Assembly (NCBI GenBank): GCA_035949055.1 | Contig: DASZIO010000002.1 | Location: 18,918-82,917, forward strand | Length of the DNA: 64,000 nucleotides | Source: Bog-756 sp035949055 | GTDB taxonomy: Bacteria > Actinomycetota > Acidimicrobiia > Acidimicrobiales > RAAP-2 | Reading direction: 5' to 3' | Part shown: piece by piece, positions 15,667 to 25,468 of the stretch | Layout of the letters: every line of letters begins with the position of its first letter | How positions within the stretch are numbered: the first letter of the stretch is position 1 | The notes under the pieces: model-generated | Database searches by the model: none | Told to the model about the DNA's origin: nothing | Seen by the model: only the letters and a program-made list of their open reading frames with translations | Position numbers and translations under genes: made by a program

Positions 15667-16953
15667 ATGACGATCATGGAGCCACGATCCGTGCTCGGGC
15701 TGGACGACATCGATCTTTCGGACCTCGCGTTCTGGGAGCGGCCGTGGGCGGAACGAGAGGGAGCGTTCCAGCTCCTGCGCAAACAGCGGCCGCTGGCCTA
15801 CTTCGAGGAGCCCGACCTGTCGGACTCCTCACCATTGGCCCCACCGCCCGGGCCCGGGTACCGGGCAGTCACCCGCCACGCCGACGTCACCGAGATCAGC
15901 CGCCATCCCGAGATCTACTGCTCGGGCCAGGGCGCGGTCAGCGTCCTCGACCTTCCCGCGGAGATGGTCGAGTACTTCGCCGGCATGATCTCCACCGACA
16001 ACCCCCGGCATGCCCGCCTGCGGCGGATCGTCTCGGCCGCCTTCAACCCCCGCCGGGTCAAGAGCATCGAACAATCCATCGAGGACGTGGCGGTCAAAGT
16101 CCTCGACCGGGTGGCCGGCCTCGGGGAGTGCGACTTCGTCACCGAGATCGCTGCACCGCTGCCCCTCGAGATCATCTGCGACATGATGGGGATCCCCCCT
16201 TCGGAGTACGCGGCCGTGTTCCGCTGCTCCAACATCATCCTGAGCAACGGGGACCCCGAGTACATCCCCGAGGGGAACGACCCAGTCGTCGCCTTCATCG
16301 AGGCGGGGCAGGAGCTCACCGAGCTGATGACCGAGCTTTCAGCCCAGCGGGCCGACCACCCGACCGACGACCTCACCACCGCGCTCATCACGACCAACAT
16401 CGACGGCGAGGCGCTCACCCACGCCGAGCTGGCCTCCTTCTTCATCCTGCTGCTCACGGCCGGGAACGAGACCACCCGTACCGCCATCGCCCACGGACTG
16501 CTGGTGCTCACCGAGCACCCCGACCAGCGAAAGCTGTGGCAGGCCGACCCGGCGGGCATCGGCGTCACCGGGGTCGACGAGATCGTGCGGTGGGCCTCGC
16601 CGGTCATCTGGATGCGGCGCACGGTGGTCGAGGACACCATCCTCTCGGGAGAGGAGCTCCATCCGGGGGACAAGGTGCTCCTCTTCTACAACTCGGCCAA
16701 CCGCGACGAGTCGGTGTTCGAGGACGCGTTCCGGTTCGACGTCCGGCGCGACCCGAACCCCCACCTCGGGTTCGGCGCGGCCGGCCCCCATTTCTGCCTC
16801 GGTGCCCATCTGGCCCGGCGCGAGTTGGACGTGATGCTCCGGGAGCTCCTCACCCGGCTGCCGGACATCGAGGCGTCCGGGGACCCGGATCGGCTCCGCT
16901 CCAGCTTCATCAACGGCATCAAGCACCTGCCCTGTCGGTACTCGCCCCGCTGA
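15667..16953 (+). CDS. Cytochrome P450, CYP125/CYP142-like
   Basis: A 428-residue soluble P450. I-helix AGNETT lies at 265-270, the ExxR motif is E305-R308, and the haem-binding loop FGAAGPHFCLGAHLA holds the thiolate ligand Cys377. Overall spacing and the sequences YPEMISTDNPRHARLRR-like (109-120) and SPVIWMRRTV resemble the CYP125/142/124 group, which hydroxylate the terminal carbon of cholesterol side chains or branched lipids. No ferredoxin gene is adjacent. The substrate is therefore inferred only from family resemblance. The start is ATG at 15667. Confidence 0.88.
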   Translation: MTIMEPRSVLGLDDIDLSDLAFWERPWAEREGAFQLLRKQRPLAYFEEPDLSDSSPLAPPPGPGYRAVTRHADVTEISRHPEIYCSGQGAVSVLDLPAEMVEYFAGMISTDNPRHARLRRIVSAAFNPRRVKSIEQSIEDVAVKVLDRVAGLGECDFVTEIAAPLPLEIICDMMGIPPSEYAAVFRCSNIILSNGDPEYIPEGNDPVVAFIEAGQELTELMTELSAQRADHPTDDLTTALITTNIDGEALTHAELASFFILLLTAGNETTRTAIAHGLLVLTEHPDQRKLWQADPAGIGVTGVDEIVRWASPVIWMRRTVVEDTILSGEELHPGDKVLLFYNSANRDESVFEDAFRFDVRRDPNPHLGFGAAGPHFCLGAHLARRELDVMLRELLTRLPDIEASGDPDRLRSSFINGIKHLPCRYSPR

Positions 16954-16962
16954 CCCCGGCGA

Positions 16963-17475
16963 TCAGGGCTTGGCCACCATCAGCACCGCCGCCGTCAACA
17001 GCAGGCCCGCCACCACACCGGCGGCCACCGCCACCCGGAGGCACCGCCCGCGGAGGCCGGGGTCGGGCGCCGGGCGGGACGCCCCGGCCTGCAGGAGGCG
17101 CTCGCCGGGCCAGAGGACCAGCTCAGCCACGAAGGCGGCGGCGACCCACAAGAGGATGCCGCCCAGTACCCAGTCCTGCGAGTAGGTCCAGTCGCCGTCG
17201 CTGAGGGCCATGAGGGCCACGCCGAACACCGGGACGAGGAAGAGGCTGCGGCCGGCCCAGTTGACCCCCGGCCGGTAGTAGCGGCGCACCGCGTCAGAGG
17301 GTGGTCCCGGTCTCCGGAGGGCCAACGCCGAGGCGCCGGCCACGAGGACCACCCCCAAACCGACCAGCGCGCTCAGCACGTGGGCCAAGAGGACGATGTC
17401 GTAGGCCGCGTCCCGGGCGTGGTGCATCAGCGCCGGCCCGCGGCCGAAGGGTGCGTCACTGGGCGATTCTGGCAT
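16963..17475 (-). CDS. Four-helix membrane protein, DUF2269-like
   Basis: A 170-residue protein with four predicted membrane spans: IVLLAHVLSALVGLGVVLVAG, SLFLVPVFGVALMAL, WVLGGILLWVAAAFVAELVLW and the C-terminal VAVAAGVVAGLLLTAAVLM. The first span begins with LLAHVLSA and the second with GRSLFLVPVFG, as in DUF2269-like integral membrane proteins. Function is unknown. It lies nine bases from the P450 gene end in convergent orientation and is divergent from galT. Confidence 0.65.
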   Translation of the reverse strand: MPESPSDAPFGRGPALMHHARDAAYDIVLLAHVLSALVGLGVVLVAGASALALRRPGPPSDAVRRYYRPGVNWAGRSLFLVPVFGVALMALSDGDWTYSQDWVLGGILLWVAAAFVAELVLWPGERLLQAGASRPAPDPGLRGRCLRVAVAAGVVAGLLLTAAVLMVAKP

Positions 17476-17659
17476 CCGGGAGGCGTCCGTCCGAGGTCCC
17501 CTGGCACCAATATCGGTCCGGCAATTGGTACGTTATTGGCAGGGCTTCCGCCATCGCCTGGACATCCCGGCCAGGGACGAGCGCCGAAGACTGAACAGAG
17601 GTGTCAACCGGCGTGCGTACAGAGACACGACGACCAGAACGAGGTGGCGCCCCATCCCG

Positions 17660-18652
17660 ATGAACCAGCTGCGTCTCGATCCCCTCACCGGCCGCTGGGT
17701 GGTGGTGAGCACCGACCGGGCCACCCGGCCCAAGGCCTTCGCGCCGCGGATCGCATCGATCCAGGCCGACACCTCACGACCCTGCCCCTTCTGCCCCGGC
17801 AACGAGGAGAGCGTGTCGCCGGCCCTCGAGATCAAGGGCCCTGACGGCCACTGGCAGGTCCGGGTGGTGCCCAACCTCTATCCGGCATTCGAGGGCAACG
17901 CGCCATTCGTCGTGACCAACCGTGGCCCCGTGTTCACCCAGGCCACCGCGGGTGGCACCCACGAGGTCCTGGTGCTGTCCCCCAGCCATCAGAGCTCGTG
18001 GTCGATGCTGTCCGACGAGCAGACGGCCGCGGTCATGACCGCCATCGCGGAGCGCATCAAGGAGCACGCCGACATGCCGGGGCTCCGCTACAGCCAGGCC
18101 ATCGTTAACGCCGGGCGCGAGGCCGGAGCTTCCATCGAACACCCGCACGGCCAGCTGCTCGGGATGTCGTTCGTCCCCCGTGAGCTGGTCGAGGAACAGG
18201 CCGGCTTCGCCCGCTTTGCCGGCCGCTGCCTCCTGTGCACCACGGTCGACGCCGAGGAGAACGTGAGCCATCGGGTGGTGTACGCCGACGAGCGGGTGGT
18301 GGTCATCTGCCCGTTCTGGAGCGGGGCCCCCTACGAGATGCTGGTCATCCCGCGGGCCCACGGCCCGCACCTGCACCACAGCCCCACCATCGACCTCACG
18401 GCCGTGGGCAAGGCGTTGAAGGTGGCCCTCGGGAGCCTCCGCGACGTGCTCGGCGACATCGCCTACAACCTCGTCTTCCACTCGGCCCCCTATCGGGCCC
18501 CCGAGCCCTACCACTGGCACGTGCACGTGGTCCCCAAGCTCGCCACCGTGGCCGGCTTCGAACTCGGTACGGGGGTGCTCATCAACATCGTGAACCCCGA
18601 ACAGGCGGCCGAGGAGCTGGCGGTGCGGGTGCCGGTGGCCAACGCCGGCTGA
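17660..18652 (+). CDS. galT: Galactose-1-phosphate uridylyltransferase
   Basis: A 330-residue GalT of the HIT superfamily. An N-terminal zinc pair CPFCPG (C42, C45), YPAFEGN, the catalytic EHPHGQLLG (nucleophile H163 of the His-Pro-His) and a C-terminal YHWHVHVVPKLAT are all visible. It swaps UMP between UDP-glucose and galactose-1-phosphate in the Leloir pathway, although actinobacterial relatives may act on other sugar phosphates. ATG at 17660 (MNQLRLDPLTGRWVV) fits the family start. No galK or galE adjoins; the neighbour trehalose synthase is convergent. Confidence 0.9.
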   Translation: MNQLRLDPLTGRWVVVSTDRATRPKAFAPRIASIQADTSRPCPFCPGNEESVSPALEIKGPDGHWQVRVVPNLYPAFEGNAPFVVTNRGPVFTQATAGGTHEVLVLSPSHQSSWSMLSDEQTAAVMTAIAERIKEHADMPGLRYSQAIVNAGREAGASIEHPHGQLLGMSFVPRELVEEQAGFARFAGRCLLCTTVDAEENVSHRVVYADERVVVICPFWSGAPYEMLVIPRAHGPHLHHSPTIDLTAVGKALKVALGSLRDVLGDIAYNLVFHSAPYRAPEPYHWHVHVVPKLATVAGFELGTGVLINIVNPEQAAEELAVRVPVANAG

Positions 18653-18669
18653 CCGCCGGGGTTACCGCC

Positions 18670-20421
18670 TCAGGCCAACTCGAAGCACTGGGAGCCGTAG
18701 GGGGCCAGGGTCGCCGGATAGGGGATGGCCCCGATGAGGGGGAACGCCACCCGTCCGAGCAGCTCGATGGGCTGCCGCCCGACCCAGCGTTCCACATGGA
18801 GCTCGGCCGGCTGGGCCAGCCGGCTCAGGTTGTGCACGCACAGCACCGGGTTCACCGGTCCCCGCTCGGGATGGTCGGCAGACGACCGCACAAATGCCAG
18901 CACCGAGGGATTGGCCGAGGAGATGACGTCGAGCTCGCCCCGGCCGAGCACGGGAAACTCGCGTCGCACGGCGAGGATGCGCCGCATCCAGTGCAGGAAG
19001 GAGCTCGGATTGCGCTGCTGGGCCTCGACGTTCACCGCGGTGAAGCCGTACACCGGATCCATCAGCGGGGGCAGGTAGAGCTGGGCGAAGTCGGCCCGGC
19101 TGAAGCCGCCGTTGCGGTCGGGGGTCCACTGCATGGGGGTGCGAACCGAGTCGCGATCGCCCAGGTAGACGTTGTCACCCATCTGGATCTCGTCCCCGTA
19201 GTAGAGGACCGGGCTTCCCGGCAGCGTGAAGAGCAGGTAGTAGAGGAGCTCGCTCAGCCGCCGGTCCTGATCGAGCAGCGGGGCCAGGCGGCGGCCGATG
19301 CCCATGTGCCGCTTCATCCGTGGGTCCCTGGCGTACTCGGCGAACAGGTAGTCACGCTCTTCCTCGCTGACCATCTCGAGGGTCAGCTCGTCGTGGTTGC
19401 GGAGGAAGATGGCCCACTGGCTCGAGCCGGGCGCTTCCGGGGTCTGGGCCAGGATCTCGGTGATGGGATAGCTCTGCTCGCGGCGAACCGCCATGAACAG
19501 GCGGGGCATGAGGGGGAAGTTGAAACAGAGATGGCACTCGTCGTCCTTCCCGAAGTAGTCGGCCACGTCGGCCGGCCACCCGTTGGCCTCGGCCAGCAGG
19601 ATCCGCCCTGAATAGTTGGCATCCAGCTCGGCGCGCACCCGGCGGATGAAGGCGTGGGTCTCCGGCAGGTTCTCGCCGGTCGTCCCGTCCCGCTGGAACA
19701 GGAAGGGCACGGCGTCGAGGCGGAACCCGTCGAGCCCGAGATCGAGCCAGAAGCGGACCACGTCCAGCATGGCGTCGGCCACCTCGGGGTTGTCATAGTT
19801 GAGGTCGGGCTGGTGGCTGTAGAAACGGTGCCAGTAGTACTGGTCGCGCTCGGGGACGTAGGTCCAGTTGGACTTCTCAATGTCGATGAAGACCACCCGG
19901 GCCTCGGGCCACCGCTGGTCGTCGTCGTTCCACACGTACCAGTCCGCCTTCGGGTTGTCGCGGCTCTGCCGCGACTCGAGGAACCAGGGATGCTGGTCAC
20001 TGGTGTGGTTGATCACCAGGTCGGCGATCACCCTGATGCCCCGGGCGTGGGCCTCTTCGAGCAGGCGTTGCAGGTCGTCGACGGTGCCGCTCTCGGGGTG
20101 GACCGAGTAGTAGTCGCTGATGTCGTACCCGCCGTCTCGCAGCGGCGAGGGGAAGAAGGGGAGGAGCCACAGGCAGTCGACGCCCAGCCACTGCAGGTAG
20201 TCGAGCTTGGCGATGAGGCCGGGGATGTCCCCGACCCCGTCGTTGTTCCCGTCGAAGAACCCCCGGATCAGCACCTCATAGAAGACGGCCCGCTGGAACC
20301 ACAGGGGGTCCTCTTCGGGCGGGGCCAGCGGGGCCAGGTGCCGCCCGTGGCCGGTCAGGCCCCCGATGGGGGCGAAGGGAAGCGAGAGCCCGGAGACTCC
20401 CGGGTCGGACTCAACAGCCAC
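18670..20421 (-). CDS. treS: Maltose alpha-D-glucosyltransferase (trehalose synthase)
   Basis: A 583-residue GH13 enzyme. Motifs in order: DLVINHTSDQHPWF, DGFRLDAVPF with nucleophile D236, LLAEANGWP with acid E278, and FLRNHDELTLE with D344. The GDIPGLIAKLDYLQWLGVD entrance and the NYDNPEVADAM segment are typical of TreS. It isomerises maltose and trehalose and can feed maltose into glycogen through Pep2/GlgE. No maltokinase domain is fused and none is adjacent. Length fits single-domain TreS. Confidence 0.92.
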   Translation of the reverse strand: MAVESDPGVSGLSLPFAPIGGLTGHGRHLAPLAPPEEDPLWFQRAVFYEVLIRGFFDGNNDGVGDIPGLIAKLDYLQWLGVDCLWLLPFFPSPLRDGGYDISDYYSVHPESGTVDDLQRLLEEAHARGIRVIADLVINHTSDQHPWFLESRQSRDNPKADWYVWNDDDQRWPEARVVFIDIEKSNWTYVPERDQYYWHRFYSHQPDLNYDNPEVADAMLDVVRFWLDLGLDGFRLDAVPFLFQRDGTTGENLPETHAFIRRVRAELDANYSGRILLAEANGWPADVADYFGKDDECHLCFNFPLMPRLFMAVRREQSYPITEILAQTPEAPGSSQWAIFLRNHDELTLEMVSEEERDYLFAEYARDPRMKRHMGIGRRLAPLLDQDRRLSELLYYLLFTLPGSPVLYYGDEIQMGDNVYLGDRDSVRTPMQWTPDRNGGFSRADFAQLYLPPLMDPVYGFTAVNVEAQQRNPSSFLHWMRRILAVRREFPVLGRGELDVISSANPSVLAFVRSSADHPERGPVNPVLCVHNLSRLAQPAELHVERWVGRQPIELLGRVAFPLIGAIPYPATLAPYGSQCFELA

Positions 20422-20462
20422 GTGCGCACGCTACCTGAGCCCCCACCGCCCGAGGTGAACAC

Positions 20463-21494
20463 TCAGGCTCCCCCACCTGGTTCGGTGCCCGTCCTGTCGC
20501 CTCCCGCACCGCCCGACTCGGGTCGGGCGGACAACATCGACAGCAGCCGGTCGGCCGCCTGGTAGGGGTCGATGTCGCCGTCGAGCATGGCGGCCAGCAC
20601 GGGGGCGAACCGGTCACCGTGCGTCACCTCGTCGATCCGCTCGACCACTCGCGACACCACGATCTGGCGGAATTCACGCTCCACCCGTTGCCGGCGCAGG
20701 GAGTCGAGCCGGCCGGTGGCGACCAGGTGGTCGCGGTGCTGTCCGATGGTGGCCCACAACTCCGCGATCCCTTCACCGGTGGTGGCCACGGTGTCGATGA
20801 TCGGTGGCCGCCAGTCCCCGATCTCGGTGAGGTCCAGCATGAGCTCGAGGTCCCGACGCGTCTGGCGGGCATCGGGGCGGTCCGACTTGTTGATGACGAA
20901 GATGTCGGCGATCTCGAGCAGGCCGGCCTTGTTCGCCTGGATGGCATCGCCCCAACCGGGGTTGACCACCACCAGTGTGGTGTCGGTGGCCGCCGCCACC
21001 TCGACTTCCTGCTGTCCGACGCCGACCGTCTCCACCAGCACCACGTCCAACCCCACCGCCGAGAACACCCGGATGGCGTCGGGCACGGCGACCGAGAGCC
21101 CGCCGAGGTGTCCCCGGGCGGCCATGGAGCGGATGAAGACGCGGTCGTCGAGAGCGTGGTCGGGCATGCGCACCCGGTCGCCGAGGATGGCCCCGCCGGA
21201 GTAGGGCGACGACGGATCGACGGCGAGCACCCCGACCTGGCTGCCACCGTCGATCCCCTGCTCGCGACCCATCGCCACCAGCCGGTCGGTCAGGGTGGAC
21301 TTGCCCGCGCCGGGCGCCCCGGTGATGCCGATCGAGTAGGCATCACCGCCGCCGCCGTAGGACAGGGCGGCCACGGCCCGCGACGGTCCGCCGCCCCGCT
21401 CGACGAGGGACAGCAGGCGGGCCAGAGCCACCCGGTCGCCGCGGCGGGCCGCCGCGAACAGCGCCGGAGGGTCAGGGGGAAGGACCTCTGCCAT
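20463..21494 (-). CDS. meaB: G-protein chaperone MeaB/ArgK of methylmalonyl-CoA mutase type
   Basis: A 343-residue G3E-family GTPase with P-loop GAPGAGKST (59-67), VLAVDPSSPYSGGAILGDRVRM, SMAARGHLGGLS, VETVGVGQQEVEV and the specificity motif NKSD. MeaB protects and reloads adenosylcobalamin-dependent mutases. The mutase genes are not adjacent, so the partner must lie outside the window. A C-terminal tail (ARPESGGAGGDRTG) is low-complexity. The start is ATG at 21494. Confidence 0.93.
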   Translation of the reverse strand: MAEVLPPDPPALFAAARRGDRVALARLLSLVERGGGPSRAVAALSYGGGGDAYSIGITGAPGAGKSTLTDRLVAMGREQGIDGGSQVGVLAVDPSSPYSGGAILGDRVRMPDHALDDRVFIRSMAARGHLGGLSVAVPDAIRVFSAVGLDVVLVETVGVGQQEVEVAAATDTTLVVVNPGWGDAIQANKAGLLEIADIFVINKSDRPDARQTRRDLELMLDLTEIGDWRPPIIDTVATTGEGIAELWATIGQHRDHLVATGRLDSLRRQRVEREFRQIVVSRVVERIDEVTHGDRFAPVLAAMLDGDIDPYQAADRLLSMLSARPESGGAGGDRTGTEPGGGA

Positions 21495-21526
21495 GGACCG
21501 ACGAGCGTAGAGGCCGACGCGGGCCG

Positions 21527-22807
21527 TCAGGCTCGCGAGACCCGGGCGCCGAGCAAGGCCAGCTTGCCCTCGAGGTCCTCGTAGCCGCGCTCCACGTGAT
21601 GGGCGTCGCTGATGGCCGTCTCGCCCTCCGCCACCAGGCCGGCGAGCACCAGCGCCGCTCCGGCCCGTACGTCGAATGCCCGTACGGGCGCGCCCGACAG
21701 CCGCCCCACCCCGCGGACCACCGCGTGATGGCCCTCGGTGCGGACGTCCGCGCCCATCCGGCGCAGCTCCTCCACGTAACGGAACCGTCCGAAGAACAGG
21801 TTCTCGGTCACGATGCCCACCCCGTCGGCCACCGTCAGGAGGGTGACGAGCAGCGGCTTGTAGTCGGTGGCGAAGCCCGGATAGGGCAGCGTGGCCACGT
21901 CGACCGCCCGGAGCCGATCCAGGCCGTCGCGGCTGGCCCGGAGGCCGCCCTCCACTTGGTCGATCGAGATCCCGGTAGCGGTGAGCTTGCGGATGAGCAT
22001 CTCCATATGGTCGGGGCGTCCGTCCTCGATCACCACCTCACCCCCGGCCAAACCAGCCGCCACCAAGAAGGTGGCGACCACCAGACGGTCAGGGATCACT
22101 TTGTGGACGGTGGGATGCAGCTCGTCGACGCCTTCGACCTCGATGCGCGACGTCCCCGCCCCGGTGATGCGCGCCCCCATGCCGTTGAGAAACTCGGCGA
22201 GGTCCTTGACCTCGGGCTCGCGCGCCGCGTTCTCGATGACGGTCGTCCCCTTGGCCAGCGTGGCGGCCATCAGCACGTTGTCGGTACCGGTGTGGCTCGG
22301 GTACTCGAGCACCACCCGGGTGCCGACCAGGCGGGGCCGGGATGCCACCGTCGACTCGACGCGACCCTCGACATAGCCGTGGGAAGACTTGAAGGAGACC
22401 CCCATCGACTCGAGGGCGCGCAGGTGCATGTCGATCGGCCGCGGGCCGAAGTCGTCGCCGCCGGGCAGGGAGACGCGCGCCCAGCCGTGGCGGGCGAGCA
22501 GTGGCCCGAGCACGACCACCGACGCCCGCATCCGCTCGACCAGCTCGTAGGGCGCCTCGGGAATCACCTCAGCCGGCGTCGTCACCACCAGCTCGTCGGC
22601 GGTCCGCCCCCGGCGGGCGTCGACCCCCATGGACCCGAGCACCTCGCCCATGATGTCGACGTCGGTGATGCAGGGGACATTGGTGAGCACGTGACGACCC
22701 TCGGCGAGCAGGCAGGCGGCCATCAGCTTGAGGGCCGAGTTCTTGGCGCCACCCGCCCGTACCGTCCCCGAGAGCGGCCCGTTGGGGGTGACGACGAACC
22801 GGTCCAC
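21527..22807 (-). CDS. murA: UDP-N-acetylglucosamine 1-carboxyvinyltransferase, Asp-type active site
   Basis: A 426-residue MurA, the first committed enzyme of peptidoglycan synthesis. Lys22 of GGAKNSALK, LPGGDDFGPRPIDMHL and TVIENAAREPEV are visible. The active-site loop carries Asp118 where most bacteria have the fosfomycin-reactive Cys (LPGGC). The same change occurs in mycobacteria and chlamydiae and confers intrinsic fosfomycin resistance. GTG at 22807 (VDRFVVTPNG) is chosen as the start because it puts the Lys of AKNS at the family position. It is divergent from glpX, with a 128-base gap. Confidence 0.93.
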   Translation of the reverse strand: MDRFVVTPNGPLSGTVRAGGAKNSALKLMAACLLAEGRHVLTNVPCITDVDIMGEVLGSMGVDARRGRTADELVVTTPAEVIPEAPYELVERMRASVVVLGPLLARHGWARVSLPGGDDFGPRPIDMHLRALESMGVSFKSSHGYVEGRVESTVASRPRLVGTRVVLEYPSHTGTDNVLMAATLAKGTTVIENAAREPEVKDLAEFLNGMGARITGAGTSRIEVEGVDELHPTVHKVIPDRLVVATFLVAAGLAGGEVVIEDGRPDHMEMLIRKLTATGISIDQVEGGLRASRDGLDRLRAVDVATLPYPGFATDYKPLLVTLLTVADGVGIVTENLFFGRFRYVEELRRMGADVRTEGHHAVVRGVGRLSGAPVRAFDVRAGAALVLAGLVAEGETAISDAHHVERGYEDLEGKLALLGARVSRA

Positions 22808-22935
22808 ACCCCAAGTATGGCCCGGCCACCCCCCGAGTCCCGTTGATACCGGCACCTCGTCTGCCGCGTCGGTGTGAAAGCGCCGGTCACATCCAGGGCG
22901 GAGCGGCCCGCCGCCAGCCACTATCGTCATCGGCT

Positions 22936-23931
22936 GTGAGCGCCGAACCGCAGGCACCCGACCGCAACCTGGCCATGGAGCTGGTACGGGTGACCGAGGC
23001 GGCCGCGCTGGCCGCGTCGCGGTGGATGGGACGCGGTGACAAGGAAGGGGCGGACGGGGCGGCGGTCAACGCCATGCGCATCGTCCTCTCGAGCATCTCC
23101 ATGGATGGGGTGGTCGTCATCGGCGAGGGGGAGAAGGACAACGCCCCCATGCTCTACAACGGGGAACGCATCGGGGACGGCACACCTCCCAAGGCCGACA
23201 TCGCGGTCGACCCGATCGACGGCACGACCCCGACCGCACTGGGAAGGGGCGGCGCCCTGGCCGTCATCGCCGTATCGGAGCAGGGCACCATGTTCGATCC
23301 CGGCCCCTGCGTGTACATGGAGAAGCTGGCCGTCGGCCTGCCCGCGGTCGGGACCATCGACATCACGCGGCCCATCGAGGAGAACCTCAAGGCGGTGGCC
23401 CAGGCCAAGGGCACCTCGGTGCGCGACCTGGCCGTGGCCATCCTCGACCGGCCCCGCCATGCCGAGCTCATCGGCGCGGTACGCAGCACCGGGGCCCGCA
23501 TCCGGCTCCTCACCGACGGCGACGTGGCCGGGGCCATCGCCACCGCCTGGCCGGACACCGGGGTCGACCTCCTGGTCGGCATCGGCGGCACGCCCGAGGG
23601 GGTCATCGCCGCCGCCGCCCTCAAGTCGATGGGTGGGGAGATCCAGGGGCGCCTGTGGCCCCGCGACGACGGGGAGCGGCAAGCCGCCGTCGAGGCCGGA
23701 TACGACATCGAAGCCGTCCTGACCACCGACGACCTGGTGCAGGGCGACAACTGCTTCTTCGCCGCCACCGGGATCACCGACGGCGAACTGCTCCACGGGG
23801 TCCGCTACGACCAGCTCGGCGCGACCAGCCAGTCCCTGGTCACCCGCTCGAAGTCCGGCACCGTGCGGCTCATCGAGGCCCGCCATCCCCTGCACAAGCT
23901 GGCCGAGTACAGCGCCATCGAGTTCGGCTGA
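22936..23931 (+). CDS. glpX: Fructose-1,6-bisphosphatase, class II
   Basis: A 331-residue GlpX-type phosphatase of gluconeogenesis. It carries RNLAMELVRVTEAAALAASRW, GRGDKEGADGAAVNAMR, VVIGEGEKDNAPMLYNGE with metal-binding acids, AVDPIDGTT, and GIGGTPEGVIAAAALK. GTG at 22936 is chosen as the start because it gives the usual N-terminus (MELVRVTEAAALA after a short lead); an ATG farther upstream would overlap the murA side. It is actinobacterial-type, and class I enzymes are absent here. Confidence 0.93.
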   Translation: MSAEPQAPDRNLAMELVRVTEAAALAASRWMGRGDKEGADGAAVNAMRIVLSSISMDGVVVIGEGEKDNAPMLYNGERIGDGTPPKADIAVDPIDGTTPTALGRGGALAVIAVSEQGTMFDPGPCVYMEKLAVGLPAVGTIDITRPIEENLKAVAQAKGTSVRDLAVAILDRPRHAELIGAVRSTGARIRLLTDGDVAGAIATAWPDTGVDLLVGIGGTPEGVIAAAALKSMGGEIQGRLWPRDDGERQAAVEAGYDIEAVLTTDDLVQGDNCFFAATGITDGELLHGVRYDQLGATSQSLVTRSKSGTVRLIEARHPLHKLAEYSAIEFG

Positions 23932-23977
23932 CGGCACCCATGACCGGGTGGTCCCAACTGATCGGCACCGCGACGGG

Positions 23978-25468
23978 TCAGGGATTGAGCGGATACAGGA
24001 CGGCGTCGCCCGATGGGTGCACGAACCCGGCCAGGTCGACCAGCCAGTAGCCGCGCCCCGACGGCGTGCCCACCATCCCGCCGGCCTGCAGGCCGCCGAG
24101 GTCGTGCGGCTGCACCGGACCGCCGGTGGCGTCACCGAAGGCGTAGACCGTTCCGTTCTCGGTGGTCATCCAGTAGCCACCGCCGTCGGCGGTCGCGGCC
24201 AGGCCCGCCATGGGGGAGTCGATGGCCTGGCCACCAGCGGACCCATGGAAACTGGCGTTGAACGAGAAGATGCCGCCGTCCGCGGCAACCAGCCAGTAGC
24301 CGGAGCCGTCGGCGGTGGCGGCCATCCCCACGATTGGTTCGTTGAGCTGGATACCACCGGTCGAGCCGTCGAAGGGGGCGCCCCCGAACGGGAAGACACC
24401 GCCGTTCGCGGCGACCAGCCAGAACCCGCCGTTGGGGTCGGCGGCCATGCCCACGATGGGCGCGGCCCGAGGTGCCGACGACGGGCCCACGTCGGGAGCG
24501 TCCCCGAACGGCGTGACGTGCCCGAGCGCGTCGGTCAACCAGTAGCCGTGGCCGTCGGGAGTGGCCGCCATGCCGACGATCGGAACGCTCAGGTTGGCGG
24601 CGGCCAACGACCCGTAGAAGCCGGCGTCGCCGAAGGCGAGGACCTCGCCGTCGTCACCGGCCACCCAGTAGCCGTGTCCGTCGGGGGTGCGGGCCATGGC
24701 TGTGGCGACGGCCTCGAGCGGCGGGACGACCGCCATGCCCACCACCGGCGCGTTGAGGTGGGTACCGCCGGCCGAGCCCACGAACGCGGCGTCCCCGTAG
24801 GCGAAGATGCCGCCATCGGACGCGGTGAGGTAGTACCCGCTGCCGCCGTTGGTGGCGCCCATCCCGACGACGGGCTGGTTGAGGTGGATACCCCCAGCCG
24901 ACCCGTAGAAGCCGGCGGCACCGAAGGCGAAGATGCCGCCGTCGGCGGCGACCAGCCAGTAGCCCAGGCCGTGGTTGGCGGCGGCCAGGCCGACGATGGG
25001 TTGGTTGAGGTGGATCCCCCCGGTCGAGCCGTAGAACCCGGCTTTGCCGAAGCTGAACACCCCGCCGTCGGCGGCGACCAGCCAGTAGCCGGTACTACCG
25101 AGGCTCGGGGCCATGCCCACGATGGGGGCGTTCAGGTGCATCCCCCCGGTCGAGCCGTAGAACCCGGCATCGCCGAAGCTGAACACCCCGCCGTCGGCGG
25201 CGACCAGCCAGTACCCGCCGTCGTCGCCGGTCGGAGCCAGACCCACGATGGGTTGGTTGAGGTGGATTCCCCCCGTCGATCCGAGGAAGGTGGCATCCCC
25301 GAAGCTGAACACCCCGCCGTCGGCGGCGACCAGCCAGTAGCCGGCGTCGCCGAGGCTCGGGGCCATGCCCACGATGGGGGCGTCGAGGTGCATCCCCCCG
25401 GTCGAGCCGTAGAACCCGGCATCGCCGTAGGTGAAGATGCCGCCGTCCGATGCCACCTGCCAGTAGCT
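23978..25468 (-). repeat. Twelve tandem coding repeats of about 126 bp
   Basis: The DNA repeats with a period of about 126 bases inside the secreted repeat protein. The four most upstream complete copies (about 24,960-25,350) share long identical blocks such as GGCGGCGACCAGCCAGTA, evidence of recent duplication or gene conversion. Later copies have diverged. Copy number may vary between strains by slippage. Confidence 0.85.

Noticed and set aside
24000..25468. CRISPR-like regular repeats
   Set aside because: Period of about 126 bases, repeats continuous with no unique spacers, and they translate into a regular protein; no cas genes nearby.
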